A DNA stretch of 64,000 nucleotides from Malachius bipustulatus. Lineage: Eukaryota; Arthropoda; Insecta; Coleoptera; Melyridae. Positions 1 through 12,486 of the stretch are shown piece after piece. The notes beneath the pieces were generated by a model, which saw nothing but the letters and a program-made list of their open reading frames with translations, was not told the DNA's origin and made no database searches. Position 1 is the stretch's first letter. Every line of letters starts with the position of its first letter. Location of the stretch: positions 10,233,507 through 10,297,506 of the forward strand of contig OU342632.1 of NCBI GenBank assembly GCA_910589415.1, read 5' to 3'. The translations under genes were made by a program, and so were the position numbers.

Positions 1-827
1 TACTGTAAAATAAAAAATTAGTAACCATTATTGTGATGTCCTCGAGAACTAGCAGAGATATCGGTTTAATTAGATAAATTTTGCACAATCTTATGCTTAT
101 TAAGAATTTGAAACAAGATTTAGGATAACTTCTTCAGTATAGTTGCTGAAAAATACCTATACCTACTAAAGAAATGAAATACAAAAATGTCATATTTTAG
201 ACATTTTTTATTATTATTAGCTATCCGTCGGACCTTTCAAAAATCTTCAAAGCCGAATAGATCCCAACTTTATTTAGCTAATAAAGTTACCCGTTGAAGA
301 TAAATATCAAAAAATTGTGAATCCTTATGAATCGCTAAAAAGAAAGCTGGACTAATTTAATTCCCAACAAAAACGTTTTCCTGTAATTTTTTCCATAATA
401 TGCAATAGTTTTCGATAAACAAAATCTCAAAAACTCTTAATGGCTGCTAATTTATTTTGCCTATTTGAAATTTTTTGTGAAGCTTCTCAAAAATGGAGTT
501 GTTCGAAAACCAGACAATGCTAGTAAAAAAATCAATATGGGTTTTGAAGGGATATAAAATACGTCCCATATAAAAAAGGCGATATAAACAGACGATATAA
601 AAATAAAAAATAATAAAACTATATGTTTCGCTATTTTAAATAGTTACTAATATTTTTCTTAGCAAACAGAGACTGGTAACTTGTAAGTCTGTCATTCGGA
701 TTTAACATGCAAATTCAGTTTTATGCCAATAAGTATCTCCAGGTTTAGATTTAGAAAAAAATTAAGAAGAAAATAAGTTTTGTGTAACGATTTGTATTTA
801 ACGAGTCTATCTTCAGTTAAAACGCTT
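1..827. other. AT-rich non-coding, diverged repeat fragments
   Basis: No open coding frame is convincing here. Around 225-275 there is a stretch ending in a motif like CAAAGCCGAATAGATCCCA. A close relative lies at about 20410-20455, so it is probably an old dispersed repeat. Part of 380-560 (wording such as TTCGAAAACCAGACAA and GGGTTTTGAAGGG) resembles the outer part of the large palindrome near 46380-46430. Confidence 0.4.
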
Positions 828-1050
828 GCAGCCAATATTATAAAGATTCTTCACATAAGTTAACGGACAGATTTCTGTAGCCGTTTTTGAAGAAGATATC
901 GACTCTAGTAGAAAATATGGTAATTTAGTTATTCTTGGCGTGAAAGGGATTACAAAAATGTTAATAAAAGTAATTTAACGTCGATATTAGCTTCAAAAAC
1001 GCTTACAGAAATCTGCCTGTTAGTTTAATGAACCGTTATAATACTGGCCG
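828..1050. repeat. Inverted-repeat (MITE-like) element
   Basis: The left arm (about 828-905) and right arm (about 981-1050) are reverse complements with scattered mismatches. They share cores such as CAGATTTCTGTA and GTTTTTGAAG and are separated by about 75 bp. No coding capacity is seen. It is a small non-autonomous foldback or MITE; the target duplication is not resolved. Confidence 0.5.
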
Positions 1051-1159
1051 TTTTATTAATATTGCCCTAGTACTATCAAAAAGAAAATTCTAAACAATTT
1101 TCAAATAATTGGCACTCAATTGCCGGTTTCATGGATATAATTTATAATTTATAATTATA

Positions 1160-1805
1160 TAATTTGCTTTTATAATTTACGGCCCCTGTATATCATCTAT
1201 TGACAAACAGAGACTGCAAAAAATACAAAATTTCTGCATCCGGTTTGTTACTCCAATTCCGCAGTTTACTCACACCACACCTTATCTCCGCAGTCTCCAA
1301 TGTTTAAAAATACAAGAAAGAAGGTTCCTTCACTATGTAGTCCTATTAAATAAAGTTATACAGACAGAACGACCTAGATACCTTTACGACAGATTGTCCA
1401 AGAGGAGTGATGTCCATTGTCTGAACTTGCGTCATGTAGATACTACTCTTTCCATCCCTCTGCACACAACCTCATTCTTCAGACGGAGTTTCTCCTACAT
1501 CTCAGCATTTCTGTATAATAACTTATTGTCCGAGATGCAAAATTCATCCAGTAATACTTAAAAAAAAACTAAAGAATAGAATTCTCTCTGAAAACCTCGA
1601 CCTAAATATAGGTCTATTTTAGTGTAGGCTGGGTTATCAAAGTACTGTTCTCTCTTCTCACTGTAATGTGACCTAAATTAATACTCACCTTTGGTATGTA
1701 AATGTAGGGATACCTTGTATCAGCTTTGCTGTGGTAATCCCTTTTGGGCAATGTATATATTGTGTGTAATTATGTGTATAATACTGTATAATACTGCTCA
1801 ATAAA

Positions 1806-1838
<33 letters not shown>
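1160..1838 (+). mobile_element. 5'-truncated LINE 3' end (CR1/Jockey-like)
   Basis: An open frame from about 1163 to the TAA at 1559-1561 (about 130 codons, no start) reads as the C-terminal end of a non-LTR reverse transcriptase ORF2. It shows LQKIQNFCIRFV, then a thumb-like stretch with TTPYLRSLQCLKIQERR, then HTTSFFRRSFSYISA near the end. This order (QKIQN, leucine-rich linker, TSFF..SF) is usual in CR1/Jockey-type elements of arthropods. A non-coding 3' UTR follows and ends in an (ATT)n tail at 1806-1837, typical of LINE insertion. The copy is truncated on its 5' side, and a stop lies just upstream of the open stretch. The clade is inferred; membership of the non-LTR class is well supported. 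Confidence 0.7.
1806..1837 (+). repeat. (ATT)n tail/microsatellite
   Basis: About ten ATT units directly follow an AATAAATATT stretch. The position makes it the 3' tail of the upstream LINE copy. Confidence 0.85.
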
Positions 1839-1841
<3 letters not shown>

Positions 1842-3430
1842 GTGGCTTGTTGTCATGGACATGGAGTGTATAATATTGGTAAGAACATAGAAGTCAAATT
1901 AGACACATTTAATTTTAATATTGTTTTTTCTGCGACGGGGAAAACGTTTGAGAATTTTTACCCTTTGGCAGGTACAAAAATGCCACTTTATATGAAACTG
2001 TTTTTTACCGGGAAAAAAAGTAAATTAGCATGGACAAAATTGAGTAGGTACTTTTTACACCGCTATGGACGCGTAGGTATACAATGTAGCTATACCTTAG
2101 ACTATCAACATCAAATTTTTATCCAGCACGGACACGAAAGTTAAGTGACAATAATTACCTATTACCTATTAAGGGAATTTTCATAACAGTCACTATCCAT
2201 ATAAATAAACTCGCTCATCAAAAACTTACCAGCATATTTGCAAAGCATTCTTCAATTATAATAAAATCATGATAAAATTATTATTGTCTCGTTATCAGGC
2301 AACGTCGATTACTATAAAAGCCAGTTTGGAAATTCAAGTTCAACATAGATCAATTTTCCGACATTATTTTTAGTTATCTACTTGCGTTTTTCGATTTTCT
2401 AGCACCGAGGTTTTCTTGCGACAGAAAAAATTGTGTATAGAAAAACGTACGATTTACTTTTAATATTTTGTTGATAACTACCTACTCAACTCAAGTCCAA
2501 TCAACTTTTTTGAGTTTCTGGGAGGTTCTGGGACCAACAGTTTCCAAGATATGGCCACTTACCTCAAAGACTCTTTGGATATATAAAACAAATTTAAAAT
2601 GAGATCCCACACAACCCTCCATGTCATTTAAAATTTTGAAGATGACACTGCAATGTCATCATTGAAGTTTGACACATCACTTTTACCGGTAAAAAGTATT
2701 ACAATTCATACTATTTAATTTAGATTTTGTACCCAATTTTATCTTATTCTGTTACTAATTTAAAGGAGACTAAAGTCCTCACTGATATACTTAGGTTATA
2801 ACGAATGAAGTGACTTTTCGAAGGAAGCAATAAAGCAACTTATAGCAGTCATCTGTGGACCGAAAATCCATACCACATGGGGGAAAGTCGCCACTAATAT
2901 TAATTTTATGTTAACGTACGGATAGCAATTATTATTATTAATATTGACGTTAATGGGCGGGCATGGTACTGTTTTGTCCTATCCACTTAGGAGCAATTCA
3001 CTCAATTCACTATTACATTCACTCAAGATTGATCCAGTTATTGCATAACGTCCTTTCTCTGCCTCTTTTATATTTATTTGGCAATAAATCTAATGTGCAT
3101 GATACAATTTTGTTAAAAATTGACTCCTTTAATTATTATTTTGGAGAAAAATGTTAGATGGATTATTAGTTATCTGGAAGCTGCTTCTGTTGTTTTAGTC
3201 ACATGCTGAGCTATGCTATGCTGAGCCATTTGCCAGAGAATGGAGAAAAGGTCTGCAATTTATGACGTGATATTCGTAATAGGAAATGTGTATAAATGTG
3301 ACTTTAAATAGGAGATCTTGTATGTGACTTTAAAAATTAAAAATGACGTCAAATGACGAAAATCAGATTACAACAAAATAATAACAAAGACACTCAGCAT
3401 ATAGAAACATCCCATCACACGACAACTAAA
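1842..3430. other. Unannotated AT-rich DNA
   Basis: Several short open frames occur (for example 1842-2144) but none has recognisable domains, splice context or codon bias. There is a short palindrome around CTTTTACCGGTAAAAAG near 2679-2696. Nothing else is supported. Confidence 0.4.
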
Positions 3431-3439
3431 ATAATGGGG

Positions 3440-4017
3440 ATTACAAAGAAACCTGCTCACAGCATTTACAGCCAACTTTCTAAAAGAAAGAATATTTCGA
3501 GTAAAAGCAAATGGCGTCGTACTAGGAAAAGTTCACCCAAGAGAATGGAGTACCCCAAGGCTCTGTGCGCAGCATCACACTATTCCTCATAGCAGTTAAC
3601 GATTATATTTCAACAAATCCACTCATGCACCAGTAAAAATCAACATGTACGCAGATGATATCGTTATGTATATTTATCGTTATGTATGTATATTTATCGT
3701 TATGTATGTATATTAACATCAATCAGTTAAGACGCTACACCCAAACCGCCGTCGGAAACTTAGAAGACTGGGCCTCAAACACTGTGTTCAAGTTCTCACC
3801 GGAAAAAACCAAATGCATTATCTTCTCAAAACACCCAAGATAGACCCCCGATATCATTGTACGGGAAACAATTAGAACACATTTCAGACATAAAACATCT
3901 CGGCGTTTACTTTGACCATAAACTCTCATGGAGAAAACATATCAAAAATCTATAGTTCTCATGCAATAAGGTCCTAAATCTAATGAAAACTATTGCGAGC
4001 CATGACTGGGGAGCTGG
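3440..4017 (+). pseudogene. Jockey-like LINE reverse transcriptase fragment, left part
   Basis: Translation across shifted frames gives successive reverse-transcriptase blocks: NFLKERIFRVKANGVVLGK (about 3470-3525), then NGVPQGSV and LFLIAVNDY (about 3546-3605), then the catalytic motif YADDIVMY (about 3650-3670), then LEDWASNTVFKFSPEKTKC (about 3755-3815) and LGVYFDHKLSW (about 3900-3935). The order matches the palm of non-LTR RT in the Jockey group. Frameshifts near 3540 and 3630, in-frame stops, and a small tandem duplication just after YADD show it is dead. It is split from its C-terminal part (4675-4882) by the foldback insertion at 4022-4670. Confidence 0.75.
3659..3713 (+). repeat. Short tandem duplication inside RT pseudogene
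   Basis: About two and a half copies of a ~22-bp unit, built on ATCGTTATGTATGTATATTT, follow directly after the YADD codons. This looks like replication slippage in a dead element. Confidence 0.75.
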
Positions 4018-4021
4018 TATA

Positions 4022-4670
4022 CAGGGTGTATTGTAACGTCCGCATAATATTAGCACCACGCGATTCTACATCAAAAACAGAACAAAAAAGTCCTCAACAG
4101 TTTTTTCTTGATGTACACAGATTTTAAGATATGGACAATTTAACGTTCTTAAATTTTGCAACACTGGCGCTGGTATAAAAATTAAGATAACTTATTAGAC
4201 GTGAAGTCACCTCACTGGTATAGTGTGCCGTTGCTATGTAATCGAAAAAAGGTGCAACAAGACAAATGTCATGCTGCGACGTGTCAATGTTGCAATTTTT
4301 TTTAAGATTTTTTATTTTTTCAATTTTTTATTCAACAATTAAAACGCGCAGTTGCAATATTGATTGGAAGTATTGGAACTCAGGAAATCAAATAATTCCT
4401 AGTTTTGAAATGTTAATTAAAACCATTTTTACCAAAAAAAAATCTAAAATTTTGGATAATTTGGCTACATATATTTTACTTCTTACTTAAGAATTTTTTA
4501 ATAATATTAAGCAATATTTTTGAGTATTAAAAAACTTCAAATTTAAACTACAATGGTCGATAGCTTCGTTATTTGAGGTCTAAGAGCTAAACGGTATAAA
4601 AACTTTATGTTCTGTTTTTGATGTAGAATCACGTGGTGCTAATATTATGCGGACGTTACAATACACCCTG
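4022..4670. mobile_element. Foldback/MITE with CAGGGTG ends, inserted in LINE
   Basis: The element begins CAGGGTGTATTGTAACGT and ends with the inverse; terminal inverted repeats are about 65 bp and nearly perfect. TATA flanks both ends (4018-4021 and 4671-4674). Removing the element plus one TATA copy joins the two halves of the Jockey-like RT in the same reading frame (GCT GGT ATA AAC ACT), supporting a 4-bp TATA target duplication. A TA duplication inside a palindromic end is the alternative. The interior (4090-4600) is AT-rich with no transposase-like frame, so it is non-autonomous. Confidence 0.8.
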
Positions 4671-4674
4671 TATA

Positions 4675-4882
4675 AACACTCTACTCAAAATATATCGATC
4701 GATGATCAGATCCAGAACAGATTATGGACTAGTATCATACGCAACTGCTATAAGATCCCACATATTAAAAACTGTTAAATCAATAGGAAACTCAACCCTA
4801 ATAATTGCTTTTGGAGCCTAAGGAACAAGTCCAACAAAAAGTCTACACTATCTAGCGAGTGAAATGAAATGCCCTTATTAGT
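4675..4882 (+). pseudogene. Jockey-like LINE reverse transcriptase fragment, right part
   Basis: This continues the frame interrupted at 4017: NTLLKIYRSMIRSRTDYG, then LKTVKSIGNSTLIIAFGA, a stop, then a TSPTKSLHYLASE-like block. Those are the usual thumb and C-terminal motifs of Jockey-group RT (K-I-Y-x-S-x-I-R-S-x-x-D-Y-G; T-S-P-x-x-S-L). It is inactive through in-frame stops. Confidence 0.7.
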
Positions 4883-4884
4883 AG

Positions 4885-5210
4885 CGTGTGTGAGTCGGAA
4901 AAAAAAACGAAAATTGTAAATATTTTGAGAGGGAACAAGATTACTTCCCCCCTCCGTTTTCGAGGATGCTGAACACGATGACGTTGTCAGAATTTCTCTT
5001 TGGGGTTGCGCAACCCCTCAAAACGGCCAAAAACCACCCCCTAGAGAGATAAACCGCGTTTCAATCCATTTCCCTGCAAAAAAAACCTTCCCCCCGTTTT
5101 CGAGGATGCTGAGCACAATGGAGGTGCTGGACATCGCGTGCGACCCCGACCAACCCCTCCACCGGCCAATACTCACCCCCGAAATGGGTGATTTTTTTTA
5201 TGTATATGTA
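4885..5210 (+). repeat. Two-copy degenerate tandem repeat (~144 bp)
   Basis: Two blocks, starting near 4945 and 5089, share CGTTTTCGAGGATGCTGA followed by GC-richer text with CAACCCCTC and CACCCCC runs. The block is unusually C-rich for this window. No coding function is seen. Confidence 0.6.
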
Positions 5211-5214
5211 GGGC

Positions 5215-5850
5215 AAACGATGGACTTTTTCGAAAAACTTTTTGAAAATTCAAGTACAGAATCACAATGGCCATAATTTAAAATTATTTTGGAGTATAAA
5301 GAGTATATGACAGTGGGACACTCCATCCCACATATGACAGTGGGACAAAAAAACATATCAAAGTTATGTTTTTTTAAATGGAATGCTCCTATGTTATTGC
5401 ATTTTTAGATTGTCTGAGAAGAGGAAATAAGATTGGCTTTTACAGTTGGTGTTTAAATTCAGAAGTTTTTGAGTTATAAACAAGTGAAAATCGTAATTTT
5501 TCAAGTTCAAGGCCCTGTACAACGAAAACGGCTCAAGATAGAGAAAAACGGCTTACATGTCCCTATTTTAACTTTTTATGTACTATCCTATGGTATAGTT
5601 TGTACTTTCTTTGATTTTTTTATTTGGCGACGCGTGGAGAAATCTCAGATTTTTTCAAATTTTTTATCACCCTGTATAAACATTTCATCTACATCATAGG
5701 ATAGTACATGAAAAGTTAAAATAAGGACATGTAAGCCGTTTTTCTCTATCTTTAGCCGTTTTCATTGTACATTCTAATTTAATTGAACTTAAAAAATGAC
5801 GATTTTCACTTGTTTATAACTCAAAAACTTCTGAATTATATTCGCACTGA
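5215..5850. mobile_element. Foldback element, partial copy (same family as 56279-57160)
   Basis: The left arm (from GGGCAAACGATGGACTTT, 5210-5227) runs in parallel with 56312 onward. The two opposed copies of the shared core ACATGTAAGCCGTTTT lie near 5550 (minus) and 5728 (plus). An internal CACCCTG lies near 5670. The right arm stops near 5850 and lacks the outer end. A local duplication of ATATGACAGTGGGACA sits at about 5306-5352. No transposase is encoded. Confidence 0.7.
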
Positions 5851-7114
5851 TTTTCTTCTTGGAGTTTCTTTGTGCATAATACCATGCAACGTTACAAGTT
5901 ACCAACGTTGCAATAATCTGAAATTCTTCTTTATTGATCAAACTAGCAAAGTTAAGCTAGATTTACCTTCAAACTTCAAAAGTAGGTAGTGTATTTTATC
6001 TTTCCCCTCGATGCGATGTGAGAGAACATTAGGAAAGTGTCATAAAATATAAATGCATTAAGTCTATATGGAGCAATATTCTATAATTAAATTATCACAT
6101 TCAAAGCATTAAGATCAAAGAATCGTGACTAAAGCTTTTGATACCACGTCTTTTATAAATAATTTAAATTAAAGCGTGAAAGCTCCACACCGCCTTGTTT
6201 TGAATACATTTAAATCCAATCTGATTTATTGTTTATTTAGCATTGCAACAAATCTGGTCTATTCTAAAATTCATAGGCCAATAAATTTGTGGGCTTATCC
6301 GTAACGGAGACTGAGATCTACTATTTCTATTTTAATTTGCATCAGTGGGAGATTCACTTCATAAATTATCGTAAAAAGCGTATTCTAGAACAATTTAATT
6401 TTAAACAGATATAAATGGAGATTTTTTTCTGTCTATATCCACAGAAAAATTTTTTTTAACAATTTAATTTGATATTTCCGGCAAGTTTCGATCACCTAAT
6501 GTATAATATTTATTGAAAAACTAAGAAAGTAAACATTGCAAATTAGGTATCAACATTTTCCTTTAATTTTGAAAATTAATTCCAAATTGCCATGCATATT
6601 TATTTTATAAAATTTTTCCAGCTTTGACAAAAAATTACTTCCGCGGCAATATTAAATTAAATTATTTTAACTAATTATCTTTATATGTGGATTGAACGAA
6701 AGTTAGAAATTCATCATTTAATATTAATTAATTAACCACAATAAAATATTGTCAGAATTTTACCTCAATATTTACCAGATATATTTTTTTATGTAAAATG
6801 GGATTATAATAAAGACGTTCATTCAACACGTCGCATATCGTCACACAAACTAATAAGTCTTCTACAATCAATTTTTGTTGCCACTTTTTGTCCTAAAAAT
6901 ATTTTAGATCTCTTATGTCCTGCTACAAAGAGCTCTACCCATTTAGTTGTTTATAAAAATAAAGAAGACAATGATTTCGCGCTTGCACTGTTTCTTTTCT
7001 CCATCCCAACCGGATTTAGAACAAGACTCATCAATCAGCGTACCAGAAAATAGCCTAATTAATGGCTTATTAATTACAGGTGCTATTTTGAATGTGTTTG
7101 TGACACTTCCATGA
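5851..7114. other. AT-rich non-coding DNA
   Basis: Only scattered short frames occur; I see no domains, splice-bordered exons or clear repeats in this stretch. Confidence 0.4.
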
Positions 7115-7400
7115 CTCATTGTCATTATTGTCTGCTCTGTCTAATCACATGGCTAACCGTGATGGTGATCTGCTAAATGACTCTATCACCGGCGCTGTTG
7201 TTTCACTGCCAACTGCAAATGGCTCGGATCTGGATAGGATAGCAGTAGAGAGTCCTGGAGTTGCAAATGGGATGAGAATAGCCGACGGAAGCTGCTGCGG
7301 GGTTCGGTAATTAGACGGCGTTTAGTGTCACTTTGTCTTGCCTGTCAATTAGGCGCTGATGTATGACTCCCTGTACACTCCTCTCGAACTCGAATATAAC
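7115..7400. promoter_or_regulatory. Candidate conserved non-coding/enhancer block
   Basis: This ~285-bp island is clearly more GC-rich and complex than its surroundings. It holds homeodomain-type sites GTAATTAG (7307-7314) and CAATTAG (7346-7352), and E-box-like CACATG near 7146. A 63-codon frame runs through it, but it has no splice borders or known domain. Regulatory function is inferred from composition and motifs only; a small unrecognised exon is the alternative. Confidence 0.3.
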
Positions 7401-9611
7401 CAATACTAATACCATGCTGAATGATTCGTATTTCAATAGAGTTTTTAGGTCTGATGATAAGTCTTGTTTCTTGTACAACTTCTTGTTAATGTTAATTATT
7501 TAAGAAGATCTTGTTGGTGAAAAATTTCTTAAAATTGATCATTCGAAATAATAACAAAAATAAGGTATATGTTTAATGAAGACCCCCATTCTTCGATCTA
7601 TATTTACTGTTCTAACTATTCCTGTTCAAAATATTTTGTTTTCAAGTCCTTATATTCAAGATTAACATACTTAGGTAGCATCTCATTTTTTGTAATACAT
7701 ATTTTGTAAATTCGAAACAATTCAGTATCGTCTTCTGTAATTGCTGCTTCCATAATAAATAGGAAGTTTTACTCTCTGCAGAGCAGACTAGATATATCTT
7801 TTTGCAACAGAAGTGAAAACATTATGCTAACTACTGGAAAGTTAAAGAGCTTGAGGTTTCAACAATTTTTTTTTTATGGTGAAGATTCAGATTCATCAGA
7901 TTTCTGTTCTCTTTGGTGAACAATGACTTGCAAATTTCGTATAATTTTAAGTTCTAATAACCTCTTCGAATAACCTGACCCCTTTGGATAATTATCTCAT
8001 CGGTCCCATCTACCGAAAGTAATTCAGTATGAGTCCAAGAGTTGCTTGTTCTATTTCTTTTGGTTCTGCCATTTCGGTACCAAATACTAGAAGTATAGTT
8101 CCCAACATTGACTTCAAAATAACATAAAAATGGCAGAAATGGGCATCAACCCTCCCCCAATTGATTACCGCACCTGATTAACATTGACTCTTTTAAATAG
8201 GTATCACTTATAAGGGTCAATCTCGATATACATAGATGTTTTGCACACAAAGTTTCATGCTGTAGCTTCAACCATATTTTAGGGGCCAGTTTCAATGAGC
8301 CCTAGGTCCCTTAGGGAGCATTTATAGGTCAATGTTTAAATAATGAACTTGTGCTTTTATTTTTAAACGAGGAACATACTCCATAAGTTTGTGGGCGGAG
8401 TTCCGAGACATCCTGTATGTATTTTTTCATATAGTAGCAATAGATAACTGAACAAGAGACGTGAAATAAAAGGCAATCTTTAAAATATCAAGAACTGAAT
8501 TTGGTTAAACATTCCTGCATTGTTAGAACCGCCTAATAGATGTTCAAAAAGTGCTATTTGCTTCAGAAGAAATATGTATATGAGTCTTAAAATTAATATA
8601 AAATTTGATGATCTCCGTAATCAGTTTTCATTGGGTCTTCTTTTTTGTTTTTCTCTCGGTTTTTTTGTCACTTACATATTCTTACATAATGTAATAATGT
8701 CATTTTGCTTTTTAATGTTAATTCTTTATAAGAGACTCTCCAGTACCTATTGTATTGTTAAAAACTTTTCTGCCTGGGATACCTCTTTTTACTAATTTCT
8801 TTTAGCCGTAAATTTTTCTAATTTTATATAAAGAAGTGTGTTAGGTACCTGATACAAGGTATTTAACTTAAAGGTATTTTCATAACTTTCTTAACTTTGT
8901 TATTATAGAAGTACCTAGATAGAGCGCCAGTAAGCGGAATGACTACACTTTACACATTTTTAAGAATTAGGTTTATTTATTCAAAAAAAAAGATCCGGAT
9001 TGGTAAATTAGGACCATCTTCATCTCAGTGTCAGTCTTTCATTCTTTTAGAACGCAGTGTAGGTCGAATTAAATCAAGGGATGATGAGAAATGAAAACTT
9101 CATGAAGGACTATTTAATTTTTGTTAGGTGTAGGGAAATTTGTATCTATGACCTTCAGGTGTCTGCATAACCCAACATTTATGGTATGCATTTTCTCTAG
9201 CAATCACCTCTATACCATATATGTAGAATCTAGTACCTATTATTGCTACTTTATACTGGCATTCTAGAAGTTGTTCAGTACTCTTGTCCCAAAATTTTTG
9301 TTTGCTTAGAATTAGTTTTATTTGATCCTGCTAGTATAGAGATCAACAGATCAGGATTTATAGTACACCCGAACGACTTACCTTCAACCCTTGGTATGAA
9401 ATAAACTTTCCCGTGGCTTATTTTTGTAACTTCCTTCAACGCGCTGAGGGCTTTTACTGAGATTTTTGGCCTCTCAGTAGCTAAAATTATTGATATAGTA
9501 ACATAGCAACAGTATGGTAACCTAAGTGATCATAAAACAAGTAACTAGATTTAAATGAATTTTTAACAGAACTAACTAGATCATAATATAATTTCTTCAG
9601 AATCTTGTTGA
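7401..9611. other. AT-rich non-coding DNA
   Basis: No supported gene. A short CATCCTGTATGT motif near 8409-8421 may be the eroded edge of a foldback. The frame at 8520-8795 is AT-driven and lacks features. Confidence 0.35.
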
Positions 9612-9775
9612 TATCAAGAAGAAAATCAAGTAGTGGAGAACGATATGTGTCTAGCTGTTCATTTATTACTGTGTATTGTGGATTATGTAAATGTCGGTGG
9701 ATCTCTAGAGATTCAAGAAAATTTAATGTAAAATAATGATCACAATGATGAAGTTATAGAATTAAGTTAATAATT
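9612..9775 (-). pseudogene. Penelope-like element 3' scrap
   Basis: This is nearly identical over about 150 bp to 46620-46770, and to the complement of 47690-47850. There the sequence encodes the C-terminal end of a GIY-YIG endonuclease of a Penelope-like element. Shared landmarks are GTGGAGAACGATATGTGTCT and CACAATGATGAAGT. It has small indels, is too short to function, and is identified by homology to the larger copies in this window. Confidence 0.7.
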
Positions 9776-12480
9776 AATTAATTAAGTTATCAATTACTTT
9801 ATAGAATGCAAAGATTCTATAAAGTAAGAATGGAAAACATAAATTCTCTCAGTAGCTGTTTATGTTTCTGCTCGTTCTGGAGCTTCAGCAGTTCTTGAGA
9901 CTTAGGTCCAGTTACGATTATAATTAGGCATTTATTTCGACTTTTTTATGACAGAGAATTTCGTCTGGCCATCCAGTAACTGGAAACATTGAATAGAACA
10001 TAAGACTTCTTTGATTGGGAGGATTTCTACAATTGTGCATCTTCTACAACTCACTAATGATGCGTTCTTCAATGTGAAGGCACACAACAGGTTTGAATCT
10101 TTTTGACATATAATATGTATTCTCTGTAAATTGTGCGTCTTGTACACATACTACGGCAAAACTTTTGATTATATCCACGATTTGGCTATATTTTGACCTC
10201 TTATTTTATCTTATTATTATTATTTATAAGAGAGATACGAAACTCAGCTCAGCTTTTGTATACGACATGTTTTTTCATTTATATTAGCTATACCTTTTCA
10301 ATATCAATTCAGTTTTTTTATGTGCCATTTGCGGAAATCTTAGGATTGAAAGAAGTTTTGTCCTTTATTTTCCGACAGATTTCTTGAAACATCCAAAGCG
10401 AGCTTTTCATCGTAAATGGCCATCTTTCTCGAAAACGGCTCACGTTAATAGTTATGACCAAGTGTAGAAAAAACTGGCGATTAAAAGTGCACTTTTAAAA
10501 TATAAATTGACCCCGTGTTAGATATTAGGGGCAAAAAATTCCCCTCTCAACCCCTCTAATAATTAATGATAAGATCTGTACAAAAACTGAATTCTGTATC
10601 TTATAGATGCGATTCCCGAGACATCTTCAAAAAACTAAAAAAATAATATTTTTTGACACCCTATATCTCAAAAAGGGTGCATTTCCAGACACACATTAAT
10701 AGGAAATTTTTTCTTTATTTTTTACCAAAGAATCAGCCCTTTTTTTGGTGCTATTTAGATAAACCCTGTAGTTAATCCTAATAAAAGGTGGAGTTTGAAA
10801 AAGGGTTTTTAAATTTTGAGTCAAATGTTAAGCTGAAACTAAATTTTTGATCACTCGTAATGATAATTTACGTTTGTGTAATAAATTCAAGAAACGAGTC
10901 CTCTATTTCAGAATGAGTTAATCCAGAAACTTTTAACACATTATGTTCTATACATCTTTTATTCTATGTAATAGGCCTAATTAAGATCAAAGTCGTTGTC
11001 AGCCACCAGGATTTTTTTAGAAAGACTGAAACCATTTTTAATGTGCAGCGAAATACCTTATCCATCATTTGTATGAATAGCTATAATATTCAAGTGCTAT
11101 TTATGAGTATTTCTAATGCAAAATAAATTTGGATTTTGAAATATACTTATTTGAGTTCAACAGAACAACTACATTTTCGCTTCAGAAGACTGTACATTCG
11201 TAATTTACTCTCACTCGGTTCTGGAGTGCATTCAACAAGGAATGCTATGTGAGGAATTTTCAAATTTGTCTGCGAGTATTTTTAATTTTGATAAAAGATC
11301 TCACTCAGTCTCAGTCAGTTGAACTTCATAGAATGATTTGTTTCGACCTGAATGAGTTTTATTTTTGAATCAACTCTAATTAATATTTCTTGACGGTTCT
11401 GCTTCCCTTTTTTACGTTAAGCAGTACCTAAAGTCCAATAAAGTCTAAAAAGTCATACGTATCGATTAAGAATACACCTCCTTTTGATAGTTCGATTTAT
11501 TTTGTTTCATATACGTGGTTTTTATAGTAACCGTCCAGTTTGTCTAAACACTCCATCCCGCATAAATAAGTATACGTCAACATTGGTTTTGAATGAGAAT
11601 TAAATGCACAAAACAGAGAATAGAATGTCATTACGTGAATAAATTTTATGTAGTTGTCAGTGGCTCTCAAACTGACGTAAGCGATTCAGTTCATTGTTTG
11701 AATGATTTTTTCAATAATTTACGCTCCTTTACAACTTGACAATTAACTGTTTGACATTTTCTGGTGAAATTAAAAATATTAATTCGGACGGTTAGTGTAA
11801 CGTCACATCTGACTTTTTAAAGTTAATCCTACTATACCTAACTAATTTAGATAAAATAACTAAAAAAATATCTTTGCTCAAATAAAATTCAACTCTCCTC
11901 TTTTTTGTGCTTTGGTAAATTTTATGTTGTTATTTTTATTTTGTTCGCTGGTTAACAACGACTTAAAGCTTTAGTGCAAAAATAATATTTTATTACCCTC
12001 AAGTGCAGCAAACTGAAAATTACTGAAGGATTTCGTAAATTGGGTTCGTTTACACACCTCTAATATTATTTATTTCTTCAAACACACACTAATTAATTAA
12101 CTAATATTTTATTTATCAACACCAACACCAATACTTGTAGGTATTTATCTTTACATTCTATGACTGATGGTCTTCTTCGGGCACTTGCTTTTATATAAAA
12201 TGCGATAAGGGGCAGAATACTCTAGCCATTCTAAGTCTGGAATTATCTGGTACTTATCATCATAGTTACGATGATCGAAAGCGGGACAATAATTATTATT
12301 CTAGGCTCTTAGTTTATATTTTTACCCTGAACTTTTAGGTATTTCGTAGTCGCTACATTATAGTGTGAATCGAAATTTACCATATCTCTGAAATCTTCTT
12401 TTATTAGAAAAATTCTGTGTTTAAGAGTGTTTTTTGTGGAGTCTATGATTTACGCTATTGCTTTGAAAACGTGCGATATA
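9776..12480. other. AT-rich non-coding DNA, one diverged repeat relic
   Basis: No supported genes. The 10390-10800 part has wording like CGAAAACGGCTCA and ACACCCTATATCTCA, resembling the internal and border motifs of the CAGGGTG foldbacks, so it is probably an eroded relative. The rest shows no recognisable structure. Confidence 0.35.
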
Positions 12481-12486
12481 TTCTTG

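Noticed and set aside
1842..2144. 100-codon plus frame after the LINE tail
   Set aside because: No domain, no splice or promoter context, ordinary AT composition; it starts within or next to the ATT tail.
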